From the NCBI GenBank assembly GCA_965223985.1, contig OZ245030.1, positions 4,526,001-4,590,000 of the forward strand: DNA of 64,000 nucleotides, in the 5' to 3' direction. The DNA is from JAPPKS01 sp963667895. GTDB lineage: Bacteria; Poribacteria; WGA-4E; PCPOR2b. A program made the position numbers and the translations under genes. Position 1 is the first letter of the stretch. Each line of letters opens with the position of its first letter. Positions 33,399-42,611 of the stretch are shown here, one piece after another. The notes below the pieces were generated by a model that was given only the letters and a program-made list of their open reading frames with translations, did no database searches and was not told the origin of the DNA.

Positions 33399-34381
33399 AT
33401 GAAACATCTCGCAGCCTTTTTTACCATCGGTCTCACTTTCGTGGCATTCCTCGCGAGCGCAGAAGAACAGATTTTGTTTGTGTCTGAACGAGATGGAATT
33501 TATGAAATTTATAGGCTGTCCATCGGATGCAGACCCGAGAGACTTACAGACAATGACCGTTGGTCGAGAGCTGCTCCCCAATCTGACCAAGAGCAGTTTG
33601 CTCGAAGCCTATCCCACTTGGTCCCCAGACGGGAGAAATAATCGCGTTCAGTCGACGGATGGGGGACACCAGTACCAGGATTTACGAGAGAGATAGCAGT
33701 GGTGAAAACGAAGTCAAACTGCTTGACTTGCCGTTTTTCAACTTTTATCCGGTATGGTCGCCGCGAAGGGACAAAATCGCTTTTGTGAATCGACCAGAAC
33801 GGGGAGACCCAATCTTCCGAATCTATACGGTTGACCCTGAAGGGCAAAACCTACAATTGATATATGAAAATCAGGAAGAAGAACAGGCTCCAGGAATCTC
33901 TTGATCAGGTGATGGGACTCAGATAATTTTCAGTCGAGATGGCGGTCGAATCGCCGTTCTTGATACGCTGACACACGAAGTCCGCATTATAAATTTGCCG
34001 GTGTCCGGTCCCCGTGACCCCCATTGGTCGCCTAACGGCCAAGACATTACTTTTTCATCGCTCTTGCAGACAGCCGAAGCCTTCGAACCACGCGACGGTA
34101 TCTTCATCATCGATCGCGACGGGAATCCCGTACGTACCATTTTGACGGACATGCCGCGTTCAACGCCCGATGGGCTGGCTTGGTCACCGGACGGGAATAA
34201 GATTCTCGTCGGTCGTTACGGTGGATTACACACGCTTGACTTGGATAGCGAAGCCATCGAACTGTTCATCGAATCTGGCAGCGATCCCAATTGGCAGAAT
34301 CCGGCTCCCCCTCGCTCAGTCTCTCCGCAGAATAAGCTGAACACGACGTGGGGTCAGTTAAAAAAGGGTGAAAAATGTTGA
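33399..34381 (+). pseudogene. Decayed TolB/PD40-type beta-propeller protein with WG.QLK tail
   Basis: An ATG at 33399 with AGGAGAGA upstream begins a signal peptide (FFTIGLTFVAFLASA) and a propeller strand (EEQILFVSERDGIYEIY). The frame is then lost near 33540-33570, resumes in a second frame at AYPTWSPDGR, and shifts again near 33640 to EIIAFSRRMGDTSTRIYERD. A TGA at 33902-33904 stands where the blade motif expects Trp (IS-stop-SGDGTQIIFSRD). The last blades are intact (HWSPNGQDITFSS, AWSPDGNKILVGR), and the end is VSPQNKLNTTWGQLKKGEKC. It is a pseudogene of a ~320-residue exported protein, related to the gene at 30570. Confidence 0.78.
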
Positions 34382-34501
34382 TACGATTGGTATAATATCA
34401 TCATCTGGACAACGCCATTATAGTACGGTCAAGTTTTTGCATGAAATATGCAACTTGCATGACGATTCATGATTCGCATCTCAAGGCATACGGAGGAATA
34501 C

Positions 34502-35080
34502 ATGTTACCAGTCTCAGAAGCGATTCAATCGCGTCGGACAATTTTTCATTTTAAACCTAAACAGGTGGCACGGGATGTGCTCGAAGAGGTGCTCGCCGCC
34601 GGCATCTGGGCACCCAATCACCGTCTAACTGAGCCGTGGCGGTTTACCGTCATCGGCGAACAGACGAAGCTGAAGCTCGCAGAGCTATATCGGCAGATTC
34701 AGATTGAAAAAGTTGCTGACAGCGTAGATGTTGACGAAGCTGCTCTTACTAACGTGGGCGAGAAAGGCTTTGACAAGTTCATGTCCAAACCGACGGTCGT
34801 AGCCGTTTCTTGTCTGCAGGAAGGGGACGAGCAGCAGCGGCGAGAGGACTACGCTGCGACGTGCTGTTCTATGTATTGCATCCAACTCGCTGGATGGGAG
34901 AGAGGCATCGGGATGCAGTGGAGTACCGGCGCCGTTACGCAAGAGCGGAACACATACAATATTCTTGGTATTGACGCCGATCGGGAGTACATCGTTGGAT
35001 TCTGTTATATAGGCTATCCGGCTGAAGTGCCAACTCCCAAGCGGAAGCCTCTGGACGACGTACTGAACTGGACGGTTTGA
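34502..35080 (+). CDS. Nitroreductase family protein
   Basis: A 192-residue FMN-dependent nitroreductase-type enzyme: SEAIQSRRTIFHFKPKQV at the N-terminus (the SRRS/T motif contacts FMN phosphate), IWAPNHRLTEPWRFTVIG, and a C-terminal GFCYIGYPAEVPTPKRKPLD. Family members reduce nitro groups, quinones or flavins with NAD(P)H. The natural substrate is not deducible. GGAGG precedes the ATG at 34502. It is followed 64 bp later by a disulfide oxidoreductase on the same strand, so the two may be cotranscribed as a redox pair. Confidence 0.88.
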   Translation: MLPVSEAIQSRRTIFHFKPKQVARDVLEEVLAAGIWAPNHRLTEPWRFTVIGEQTKLKLAELYRQIQIEKVADSVDVDEAALTNVGEKGFDKFMSKPTVVAVSCLQEGDEQQRREDYAATCCSMYCIQLAGWERGIGMQWSTGAVTQERNTYNILGIDADREYIVGFCYIGYPAEVPTPKRKPLDDVLNWTV

Positions 35081-35144
35081 GTCCAACCCGGACTGCTGTC
35101 TGACCCTTACAGGTTTGGGTAGGGTCGAACAGCTTAAACAGATA

Positions 35145-36602
35145 ATGAACGAATACGATCTCACCATTATTGGCGGTGGCAGCGCCGGATTAGTTCTGGC
35201 AGTTGCGAGTGCCAAGCTGGGAAAGAAAACGGCTCTCGTTGAAAAACATAGATTGGGCGGGGACTGCCTGTGGACGGGGTGTGTGCCATCAAAGGCGTTC
35301 CTGAAATCCGCGCACATCGCCCATCACATGAAGGCGGCGGAACAGTACGGAATTAAAGTTGGAGACGTTGAGGTCGATTTCGAGCGTGTCATGCAGCATG
35401 TCCGAAGCGCACAACAGACCATTGAGCACGAACACGATAATCCAGAGCGATTCCGCGATATGGGCGTGGAAGTCATCTTCGGCAGCGGGCATTTTGACTC
35501 GCCGAGGTCTTTTATTGTCGAAGACATTGAGAAGCGGCAAACGACAACGCTCAAGAGCAAAAAGTTCGTGATATCCACGGGATCTCGCCCAACTGCGCCA
35601 CCGATCCCCGGCATTGAATCCATCCGCTATTTGAACAGCGACAACATCTGGGAATTAGATAGGCTCCCGCCAAAGCTATTGGTGGCGGGTGCCGGACCAA
35701 TCGGTGTCGAATTGGGACAAGCATTTCACCGCCTGGGCACAAAGGTCACAATTGTGCAGCGGGGCAATCATATCTTGCCGAGGGAGGAAACCGTAGTCTC
35801 TGAGCGGATGCTGGAGTACCTTCGGGCCGAAGGCATCAAGATTCTCCTCAACACCAATCTAATCGAAGTGACAAATCTCACACCGCATCGCGACCCGACG
35901 TTAGGAAATTACAGCGCCAAGCTGGATATACGGGGTGTGAAGAGAGAATTGACGGCAAATCAAATCTTGATTGCGACGGGGCGAAAACCGAATGTGGAAG
36001 GATTAGAGCTTGAACCGATTGGTGTTCGGATACGGAAAGGCGGAATTGAAGTCAACGACAAGCTGCAAACCACAGTCAACAATATCTACGCCGCTGGCGA
36101 TGTTATCGGTCATTATCTGTTTACCCACGTCGCCGCATTCCAAGCGCATCAGATAATTCGCAATATCTTCTTTCCGGGTTCCAATTCGATAGATTACTCT
36201 GTTGTGCCCTGGACGACATTCTGCGACCCAGAGGTCGCCCGGTGCGGACTGACCGAGGCGGACGCGCGGCGGAAACACGGTGATGTTGATGTCTTTACCG
36301 TCGATTTCCGAGATGTGGATCGGGCGGTTGCGGAGGGTGACACAGCAGGGTTTATCAAGATTGTTGCCACAAAGTGGACCGGCAAGATTCTAGGTGTACA
36401 TCTAATAGGTCCGCGTGCAGGGGAGATTATCCACGAGTTTGTCTTAGCGATGAAGTTAGGTCTTCCGATGCGAAAGTTGGCTTCGTTAATACATGTCTAT
36501 CCTACCTTTTCTAGCATTATTTGGCAAGTAGCAGGCAAATGGCTTGCCGAAGGAACACTAATCAAAACAGTGCGGAGGTTCTTTCGTAAGGGCGAGACAT
36601 AG
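35145..36602 (+). CDS. Pyridine nucleotide-disulfide oxidoreductase (mercuric reductase / dihydrolipoamide dehydrogenase-like)
   Basis: The ~485-residue flavoprotein has the FAD site DLTIIGGGSAGLVLA, the redox disulfide GGDCLWTGCVPSK, an NAD(P) Rossmann motif (VAGAGPIGVELG), the second FAD motif (NIYAAGDVIG) and a C-terminal dimerisation domain with HVYPTFSSIIWQ. It lacks the N-terminal metal-binding domain and the C-terminal Cys pair of true MerA. It is therefore better described as a MerA-like oxidoreductase of unknown substrate. The ATG at 35145 places the FAD motif at the normal distance from the start. It ends 20 bp from the converging dnaJ. Confidence 0.87.
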   Translation: MNEYDLTIIGGGSAGLVLAVASAKLGKKTALVEKHRLGGDCLWTGCVPSKAFLKSAHIAHHMKAAEQYGIKVGDVEVDFERVMQHVRSAQQTIEHEHDNPERFRDMGVEVIFGSGHFDSPRSFIVEDIEKRQTTTLKSKKFVISTGSRPTAPPIPGIESIRYLNSDNIWELDRLPPKLLVAGAGPIGVELGQAFHRLGTKVTIVQRGNHILPREETVVSERMLEYLRAEGIKILLNTNLIEVTNLTPHRDPTLGNYSAKLDIRGVKRELTANQILIATGRKPNVEGLELEPIGVRIRKGGIEVNDKLQTTVNNIYAAGDVIGHYLFTHVAAFQAHQIIRNIFFPGSNSIDYSVVPWTTFCDPEVARCGLTEADARRKHGDVDVFTVDFRDVDRAVAEGDTAGFIKIVATKWTGKILGVHLIGPRAGEIIHEFVLAMKLGLPMRKLASLIHVYPTFSSIIWQVAGKWLAEGTLIKTVRRFFRKGET

Positions 36603-36622
36603 GAGATTTACCATGTATGATT

Positions 36623-37777
36623 TTACTGGTCGTTGTCGTCGTGATTATGCCGGTGGAAAAACTTATCGCCTAACTTATCGAAAAAACCGGGATGTTTTCC
36701 GTCTGCATGCTCGCCGCGTACCCTGGCAAATTCTGCCAATATCTCCTTCTCTCGATCTGTGAGGCGCATTGGTGTTTCGATTCTGACCTTCACAATGCAA
36801 TTCCCGCGTCCATAGTGATTGTAGTGTGGAACGCCTTTTCCAGGAATGTGTAATCTCCCACCGTATTGCGTTCCAGGCGGGACTGTTAGCGCGACAGGAC
36901 CATCAATTGTAGGAACTTCAATTTCGCCACCTATCGCAGCTTGCGCAAACGAGATTGTAGTAACCGTAATCAAATCGTTTCCTTCCCGGACAAATTGATC
37001 GTGGGGAGTAATCTCAATTAAAACATAGAGATCGCCAGGCGGACCACCATTAACCCCAGCCTCACCTTCACCTCGCAACTGAATCTTGAACCCAGTATCA
37101 ACACCTTTGGGTATTGTCACTCTGATTTGACGAGTTGCCCGAACAACGCCTTGACCTTGACACGGTCTACAGGGATGGGAAATAACCCGACCTTCACCAC
37201 GACAACGAGAGCAGGTGCTCGACATGGAAAAAAAGCCTTGTGAACGTGTAACTTGACCCCGTCCATGGCAATCCGGACAAGTTTGCGGGGTTGAACCGGG
37301 TTCGCTTCTACCCCCATGGCATGTCTTACACGTTTCAATACGTGGAACATCAATAGTGGCTGATTTTCCATTGATGACATCTTCTAGCGAAATTTGCAAG
37401 TTGCATTGCAGGCTGTTCCCTCGTTTTGGAGCCCTTTGTCCACGGGAAGCCCCAGATCCAAAGAAATCGCCCAAGTCACCGAAGATGTCCCCAACAACAT
37501 CCTCAAAGTTCCCGAAACCAAACCCGGACCCACTAGATCTAATCGTACCTTCTACCCCTGCATGACCGAACTGATCGTAACGACTGCGCTTTTCAGGGTC
37601 ACCCAAAACCTCATAAGCCTCTGTAGCCTCTCTAAAGCTCTCTTCTGCGTCTTTGTTGTCAGGGTTCTTATCCGGATGGTATTTAATTGCGAGCTTTCGG
37701 TACGCTTTCTTAATCTCATCCTGACTCGCACCTCTACCCACACTAAGCACTTCATAGTAATCACGTTTGTTTCTCAT
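36623..37777 (-). CDS. dnaJ: Chaperone protein DnaJ
   Basis: Class I Hsp40 co-chaperone of 384 residues that stimulates DnaK ATPase and delivers substrates. The J domain carries HPD in KYHPDKNPDN, followed by a Gly/Phe-rich stretch (GSGFGFGNFED). Four zinc-binding repeats are CKTCHGGR, CPDCHGRG, CSRCRGEG and CRPCQGQG. The C-terminal substrate-binding domains are complete, and the end is His/Asp-rich (HRHNHDDNDQ). AGAGGAGA precedes the ATG. It is the last gene of hrcA-grpE-dnaK-dnaJ, starting 11 bp after dnaK. Confidence 0.97.
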   Translation of the reverse strand: MRNKRDYYEVLSVGRGASQDEIKKAYRKLAIKYHPDKNPDNKDAEESFREATEAYEVLGDPEKRSRYDQFGHAGVEGTIRSSGSGFGFGNFEDVVGDIFGDLGDFFGSGASRGQRAPKRGNSLQCNLQISLEDVINGKSATIDVPRIETCKTCHGGRSEPGSTPQTCPDCHGRGQVTRSQGFFSMSSTCSRCRGEGRVISHPCRPCQGQGVVRATRQIRVTIPKGVDTGFKIQLRGEGEAGVNGGPPGDLYVLIEITPHDQFVREGNDLITVTTISFAQAAIGGEIEVPTIDGPVALTVPPGTQYGGRLHIPGKGVPHYNHYGRGNCIVKVRIETPMRLTDREKEILAEFARVRGEHADGKHPGFFDKLGDKFFHRHNHDDNDQ

Positions 37778-37788
37778 GGAGATCTCCT

Positions 37789-39753
37789 CTATTGCTTATC
37801 GGAATTGTCCGCAGCTTTGGCGTCAGACCGATCGGCGGTTTCCTCAACATCTCCTCCTTCAATGTCAATGATTGTTTCGCCTGCGTCCGTTTCTTCTGCT
37901 TGATTCTCCGTGTCAGTTTCCGTTTCAGCATCATTATGCCCATCAGCAGCAGCTTGAGCATACATGATTTCCGCTAACTTGTGGGAGGCATGTAGCAACG
38001 CATCGGTATCAGTTTTTATGGCATCAACATCTTCACCCTTTAGGCTCTCTTTCAGTTTCTGAATCGCACTTTCAATGGTGTTTCGGTCTGATTCAGAAAC
38101 TTTATCGCCATACTCCTGGAGTGTTTTCTCCGTACCATAGACCAAGGAATCAGCTTGGTTGCGAGCTTCAACCGTCCCTTTTCTTTGTTGATCCTCCTCA
38201 GCATGAGCCTCACCGTCCTTAATCATCTGCTCAATCTCAACTTCCGACAAGCCGCTGGAAGATTCAATTCGGATCTTTTGTTCCTTTCCGGTGCCTAAAT
38301 CCTTCGCCGAGACATGTACAATGCCGTTGGCGTCGATATCAAAGGTCACTTCAATCTGGGGCACGCCGCGTGGTGCAGGAGAAATTCCAACCAAATCAAA
38401 TCGTCCCAGCGTCCGGTTATAAACCGCCAATTCACGCTCGCCCTGTAAGACGTGTATACTGACAGCTTGTTGGTTGTCGGCAGCTGTCGAAAAAGTATTC
38501 GTTTTTTTCGTCGGAATTGTTGTGTTACGCTCAATGAGTCGGGTAAAGACCTGACCCAATGTCTCAATTCCGAGTGAGAGCGGAGTAACGTCGAGCAATA
38601 GAACATCTTTAACCCCTTCATCGCCGGATAGCACCCCCGCCTGTATTGCAGCGCCGATTGCGACAACTTCGTCAGGATTCACACCTTTGTGCGGTGCCTT
38701 CGCAAAAAACTGGTCAACCATCTCCTGAACTTTCGGCATACGGGTTTGTCCGCCGACGAGCACAATTTCCTCAATCTCTGGCGGACTCATTTCAGCATCA
38801 GCCATCGCTTGCCGACAGGGCTCAATTGTTCGTTCAATCAGATTCATGGTGAGCTGCTCAAGCTTGGCTCTGGTGAGCGTGATTGTCATATGCTTTGGAC
38901 CACTTGCGTCCGCCGTGATGAAGGGCAGATTAACGTCCGACTGCAGCGCCGTAGAGAGTTCGCACTTTGCCTTTTCAGCAGCTTCTTTCAGACGTTGGAG
39001 CGCCATTGAATCCTTGCGCAAATCAATACTATTGTCTTTGAGAAATTCCTCTGCTAACCAGTCGACGATGCACTGATCGAAGTCGTCGCCCCCCAGATGT
39101 GTGTCTCCATTCGTGCTTTTCACTTCAAAAACGCCATCGCCGATTTCAAGAATCGAGATGTCAAATGTTCCTCCCCCCAAATCATAGACCGCAATTTTTT
39201 CGTCCGATTTCTTATCCAATCCATAGACCAGTGAGGCGGCGGTCGGTTCATTGATGATGCGCAGCACTTCCAATCCCGCTATGCGTCCGGCGTCTTTGGT
39301 CGCTTGCCGTTGGGCATCATTAAAGTAGGCAGGAACAGTAATAACCGCCTGTGATACGGTTTCACCGAGGTATGATTCAGCGGTCTCTTTCATCTTTCGC
39401 AGGGTCATTGCCGATAATTCGAGAGGTGCATATTCTTGGTCACCGATCCTAATTCTTGCTTCCTGATTAGGCCCTGCAATAACTTGATAAGACACTCGCC
39501 CGATTTCTTGGGTTACTTCATCATATCGTCTCCCCATGAAACGCTTGACAGAAAAGACAGTGTTCTCCGGATTGGTCACTGCTTGTCTTTTCGCAACTTG
39601 TCCCACAATTCGTTCGTCATCTTTAGTAAAAGCAACCACAGACGGCGTTGTACGATTTCCCTCAGCATTCGGGATAACCTTAGGTTCACCTCCCTCCAGA
39701 ACTGCGACGCAAGAGTTAGTCGTACCAAGATCGATTCCGATCACCTTACTCAT
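37789..39753 (-). CDS. dnaK: Chaperone protein DnaK (Hsp70)
   Basis: A 654-residue Hsp70 with the N-terminal signature IGIDLGTTNSCVAV, the phosphate-binding VYDLGGGTFDISIL, the third signature VLVGGQTRMPKV and the substrate domain (LLLDVTPLSLGIETLG). The acidic C-terminal tail is rich in Asp, Glu and Thr. Start at 39753 follows AAAGGAGG and overlaps the grpE stop by eight bases, so translation is coupled. It folds nascent and stress-damaged proteins with DnaJ and GrpE. Confidence 0.98.
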   Translation of the reverse strand: MSKVIGIDLGTTNSCVAVLEGGEPKVIPNAEGNRTTPSVVAFTKDDERIVGQVAKRQAVTNPENTVFSVKRFMGRRYDEVTQEIGRVSYQVIAGPNQEARIRIGDQEYAPLELSAMTLRKMKETAESYLGETVSQAVITVPAYFNDAQRQATKDAGRIAGLEVLRIINEPTAASLVYGLDKKSDEKIAVYDLGGGTFDISILEIGDGVFEVKSTNGDTHLGGDDFDQCIVDWLAEEFLKDNSIDLRKDSMALQRLKEAAEKAKCELSTALQSDVNLPFITADASGPKHMTITLTRAKLEQLTMNLIERTIEPCRQAMADAEMSPPEIEEIVLVGGQTRMPKVQEMVDQFFAKAPHKGVNPDEVVAIGAAIQAGVLSGDEGVKDVLLLDVTPLSLGIETLGQVFTRLIERNTTIPTKKTNTFSTAADNQQAVSIHVLQGERELAVYNRTLGRFDLVGISPAPRGVPQIEVTFDIDANGIVHVSAKDLGTGKEQKIRIESSSGLSEVEIEQMIKDGEAHAEEDQQRKGTVEARNQADSLVYGTEKTLQEYGDKVSESDRNTIESAIQKLKESLKGEDVDAIKTDTDALLHASHKLAEIMYAQAAADGHNDAETETDTENQAEETDAGETIIDIEGGDVEETADRSDAKAADNSDKQ

Positions 39754-40468
39754 TCGATTCTTCCTCCTTTTGCCCTTCGCCTTCAGCAACCGGTGCTGCG
39801 TCTTCCTCGTCAGGTTTACCCCTGGAAACTGATACCATTGATGGACGAATCACGCGATCATGTAGCAGATACCCGCGTTGAAACTCCTCAATCACTGCGT
39901 TTTCCGGAACATCATCCGATTCAATGTGCATCATCGCCTCATGGAGTTTCGGATCGAATGGTTCACCTCTGGCTTCAATCGCTATTACATCGCGCTTTTT
40001 GAGTAAATCATCAAGTTGTTTGTTAATTAATTGGATGCCTTCGTTAAGGGACTCAAAATCTTTCGACTCTTTTGCGGATTCGATTCCTCTTTCTATGTTG
40101 TCCACAACTGGAATTAAATCTTTAATGACGCCTTCGACCGCATACTTAAAGAACTCTGCCTTCTCACGCTCCGCTCGTTTTTTAGAATTCTCATAGTTGG
40201 CAATCGTGCGAAGCATCCGATCAGAGCGCTCCTCATTCTCGGCTCGTACGCGTTCTAGCTCCTCTTTCAACCGAGCAAATTCCTCGGCTGAAGGCGGGGA
40301 TTGCTGATCAGATTCCAACTCGGCTGCGCCGTCACTAGAATCCTCTGAGACTTCTGATCCAGTTGGCGTTGCTTCGTCGGTTGAATCTGCTTGAGCGTCT
40401 TGAACGCATTCTTCCGGTGTTGTTTCTTGGACTTCTGGTTCCGTTTGTACCTCATTTGCTTCTGACAT
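39746..40468 (-). CDS. grpE: Nucleotide exchange factor GrpE
   Basis: A 240-residue GrpE that drives ADP release from DnaK. A long acidic, low-complexity N-terminus (~70 residues of Glu/Gln/Ser/Asp) leads into the coiled-coil (EEFARLKEELERVRAENEER) and the conserved RTIANYENSKKRAEREKAE. The C-terminal beta domain contains FDPKLHEAMM and VIEEFQRGYLLHDRVIRPSMV. AGGTG precedes the ATG at 40468. The gene overlaps dnaK by eight bases. Confidence 0.96.
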   Translation of the reverse strand: MSEANEVQTEPEVQETTPEECVQDAQADSTDEATPTGSEVSEDSSDGAAELESDQQSPPSAEEFARLKEELERVRAENEERSDRMLRTIANYENSKKRAEREKAEFFKYAVEGVIKDLIPVVDNIERGIESAKESKDFESLNEGIQLINKQLDDLLKKRDVIAIEARGEPFDPKLHEAMMHIESDDVPENAVIEEFQRGYLLHDRVIRPSMVSVSRGKPDEEDAAPVAEGEGQKEEESNE

Positions 40469-40509
40469 CTTATCACCTCGTATCAATGTTTTTAATTAGT
40501 AATGCTGGG

Positions 40510-41565
40510 CTATGGAGACTTTCGAAGATGTTGACCAATGACCTGTGCGGTAAACCTGACGATTGAAACAACACGTGAATATTCCATTCGTGTCGGTCCG
40601 ATAACCCCTATGGTGCCGAGTGAATCGCCCCGAACTCGAAAAGCAGATCGGACGATACTGCACATCTCCATTCCTTCACACCTGTTTTCGCTCCCGATAA
40701 GCACCTGAATCTCAGGGTTCTCCTTTTGCGGCGAGAGGAGGTCTGCAACCCGATCTTTTTGCTCCAAAAAACGAAATAGCGGTTCGATTTGTCCCACTTC
40801 TAAAAATTCAGGCTGACCGAAAAAATTGGAAGTGCCATCCAGATAAACGTGAATTTCCCTATCCAGCGAAAAGGCATTGCGCGTCAATACTACGACAGGG
40901 TCTGACAAATCCCGATCGAAAATCGCTTTCAGTTTTTTGGAGCTTCGTGAAATTTGTTGTATCTCGCCCAAGGACAATCCTGCTAACTTTTCATTCAGTA
41001 TTCGGCTGATTCGATAGATATCGGCATTCGATAAGCTTTCCTGGATGGAAAAAACTTGATTCTTGACAAGCCCTGAAGTCGTAATCAAAACAACGATGAT
41101 CCTTTGGGTATCAAGTGGAATGAGTTCCAGACGCCGCAGAATGCTTTCGTGCAGCTGGGGACTTAAGGCAACACCGATATAATGAGATATTTCAGATAAA
41201 ATCTTAGAAGTTTGTTCGATAGTTTCTTCAAAATCGAGTTTTGATGAGGTGTACCATTGCCGAATGAATCGCTGCTCTTCATCGCTCAACCGCTGAGTTG
41301 TCATCATATTATCGACGTACACGCGATAGCCGAGTTCCGATGGGATTCGCCCCGCAGAGGTATGGGGTTGAGACAAGTAGCCAAATTCTCCCAGTTGTGC
41401 CATCGTGCTCCGAATTGTTGCCGGACTTAACTTCATGCCGTATTGCCGGGCAATTGTCCGAGAGCTAACAGGCTTCGCTGTCTGATTGTAGCAGTTAATG
41501 ATTGCTTCGAGAACCTCACGTTTGCGGCGATTAAGCACAGCGGTTGTCAATGGTGTCGCTCCCAT
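40510..41565 (-). CDS. hrcA: Heat-inducible transcription repressor HrcA
   Basis: A 351-residue repressor of class I heat-shock genes. The winged-helix N-terminus reads LNRRKREVLEAIINCYNQTA, then SSRTIARQYGMKLSPATIRS, followed by TSAGRIPSELGYRVYVD. The central GAF-like and C-terminal domains (GSENRCEGMEMCSIV, GTIGVIGPTRMEYSRVVSIV) are intact. The ATG at 41565 lies directly after a CIRCE operator (41577-41603), the site HrcA binds. It is the first gene of the chaperone operon and so is autoregulated. Confidence 0.95.
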   Translation of the reverse strand: MGATPLTTAVLNRRKREVLEAIINCYNQTAKPVSSRTIARQYGMKLSPATIRSTMAQLGEFGYLSQPHTSAGRIPSELGYRVYVDNMMTTQRLSDEEQRFIRQWYTSSKLDFEETIEQTSKILSEISHYIGVALSPQLHESILRRLELIPLDTQRIIVVLITTSGLVKNQVFSIQESLSNADIYRISRILNEKLAGLSLGEIQQISRSSKKLKAIFDRDLSDPVVVLTRNAFSLDREIHVYLDGTSNFFGQPEFLEVGQIEPLFRFLEQKDRVADLLSPQKENPEIQVLIGSENRCEGMEMCSIVRSAFRVRGDSLGTIGVIGPTRMEYSRVVSIVRFTAQVIGQHLRKSP

Positions 41566-41576
41566 CTCTCGAAATG

Positions 41577-41603
41577 TTAGCACTCTACGATTGAGACTGC
41601 TAA
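41577..41603 (-). promoter_or_regulatory. CIRCE operator (HrcA binding site)
   Basis: TTAGCACTC (41577-41585), a 9-bp spacer, then GACTGCTAA (41595-41603) match the CIRCE consensus TTAGCACTC-N9-GAGTGCTAA with one mismatch. It lies just upstream of hrcA and downstream of a good promoter. Confidence 0.9.
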
Positions 41604-41611
41604 AGCGAGTA

Positions 41612-41640
41612 AAGATACCATTTTCCCCCCGATTTGTCAA
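41612..41640 (-). promoter_or_regulatory. Sigma-70-like promoter of hrcA-grpE-dnaK-dnaJ
   Basis: On the minus strand TTGACA (41640-41635) and TATCTT (41617-41612) are 17 bp apart, with transcription expected to start at the edge of the CIRCE element. HrcA bound there would block initiation. Confidence 0.7.
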
Positions 41641-41786
41641 GCAAAAAAGGGAACATCCAAACGCCATAGCCAACAACAAGAACTACTAAAACCATTTCTC
41701 TGAGCAACGTTGAAGCCTTATCGTGTATAGGTCAACTTACCTATCACGTGCATTTTATTGACGCTGAGTTCTCGGTGAATTCATAC

Positions 41787-42575
41787 CTATTCATGGATTG
41801 CATCGGCGAATCGTTTCATTAACGAAATAGAGTTCTGCTGCTCGATGACGTTCCCTGTCACGATAAAATCCGCCCCAGCGTTTACCTTTGCAACAGCCAT
41901 CTCTGGCGTAATGATTCCTCCTCCAACTATGATAGGGATGGTGACATGTTTACGAACTGCGCTGATTATTCCATCTGGAACGGGTAGCTTTGCGCCGCTG
42001 CCAGCCTCAAGGTAGACGAATTTCATGCCGAGATATTCGGCAGCGAGGGCGTGTGCCCACGCAATGTCTAATTTATCACGCGGGAGCGGCGCGGTTCCAC
42101 TCATGACTTCAACCGATGTAGCGGTACCTCCATCAATTAGCATATACCCTGTGGATATCGCCTCAATACCACAGTGGTGAATTAATGGTGCCGCTTTAAC
42201 CTGTTCGCCGATAAGAAAATTGGCATTCCGACCACTAATAAGGCTAAGGTATAAGATGGCATCCGCATGTTGGGAGAGGTGCATTGAGTCGCCGGGGAAT
42301 ACAATAATCGGTAGAGCCGTCGCATCTCGCAGCGCCTCCGTAACCGGGTTGAGGTCGTTTGTCAAGAGGCTGCTTCCGAGCAACAGAGCATCAACTCCTG
42401 CTTCTTCCGCTTGACGAGCTAAATGAATGCAGTCTGCGATGGAATGCCGATCCGGGTCTATGAGTACTAGATAGCCTGCTCTGCATCTTGTCAGAACTTT
42501 CAGTAAGTAATCTAAGATGGAACCTGATTTCATAGGGCTAGGTATTGGGCGATCTGTTTTTTCTAAATTTCTCAC
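41787..42575 (-). CDS. Geranylgeranylglyceryl phosphate synthase (GGGPS/PcrB family)
   Basis: A 262-residue TIM-barrel prenyltransferase that joins sn-glycerol-1-phosphate to geranylgeranyl (or a similar) diphosphate, the first committed step of archaeal ether lipids. Visible motifs are YLVLIDPD, VDALLLGSSL, the family hallmark YLEAGSGA, IPIIVGGGI and ADFIVTGNVIE. YLEAGSGA favours a true GGGPS over the heptaprenyl enzyme PcrB of Bacillus (YIEYSG type). It follows the geranylgeranyl reductase by ~36 bp. The GTG at 42575 is the longest start; the ATG at 42533 is a good alternative. Chain-length specificity is not deducible here. Confidence 0.88.
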   Translation of the reverse strand: MRNLEKTDRPIPSPMKSGSILDYLLKVLTRCRAGYLVLIDPDRHSIADCIHLARQAEEAGVDALLLGSSLLTNDLNPVTEALRDATALPIIVFPGDSMHLSQHADAILYLSLISGRNANFLIGEQVKAAPLIHHCGIEAISTGYMLIDGGTATSVEVMSGTAPLPRDKLDIAWAHALAAEYLGMKFVYLEAGSGAKLPVPDGIISAVRKHVTIPIIVGGGIITPEMAVAKVNAGADFIVTGNVIEQQNSISLMKRFADAIHE

Positions 42576-42611
42576 GCCGTCATTGGATTTGATGGAATTA
42601 GATGCTTTACG

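Noticed and set aside
33902..33904. TGA in the second propeller gene as selenocysteine
   Set aside because: The position is a Trp in the blade consensus, not Cys. No suitable hairpin follows, and the gene has two frameshifts besides.
39436..40002. 188-residue plus-strand reading frame across dnaK/grpE
   Set aside because: It is antisense to well-supported dnaK and grpE and shows no recognisable domain.
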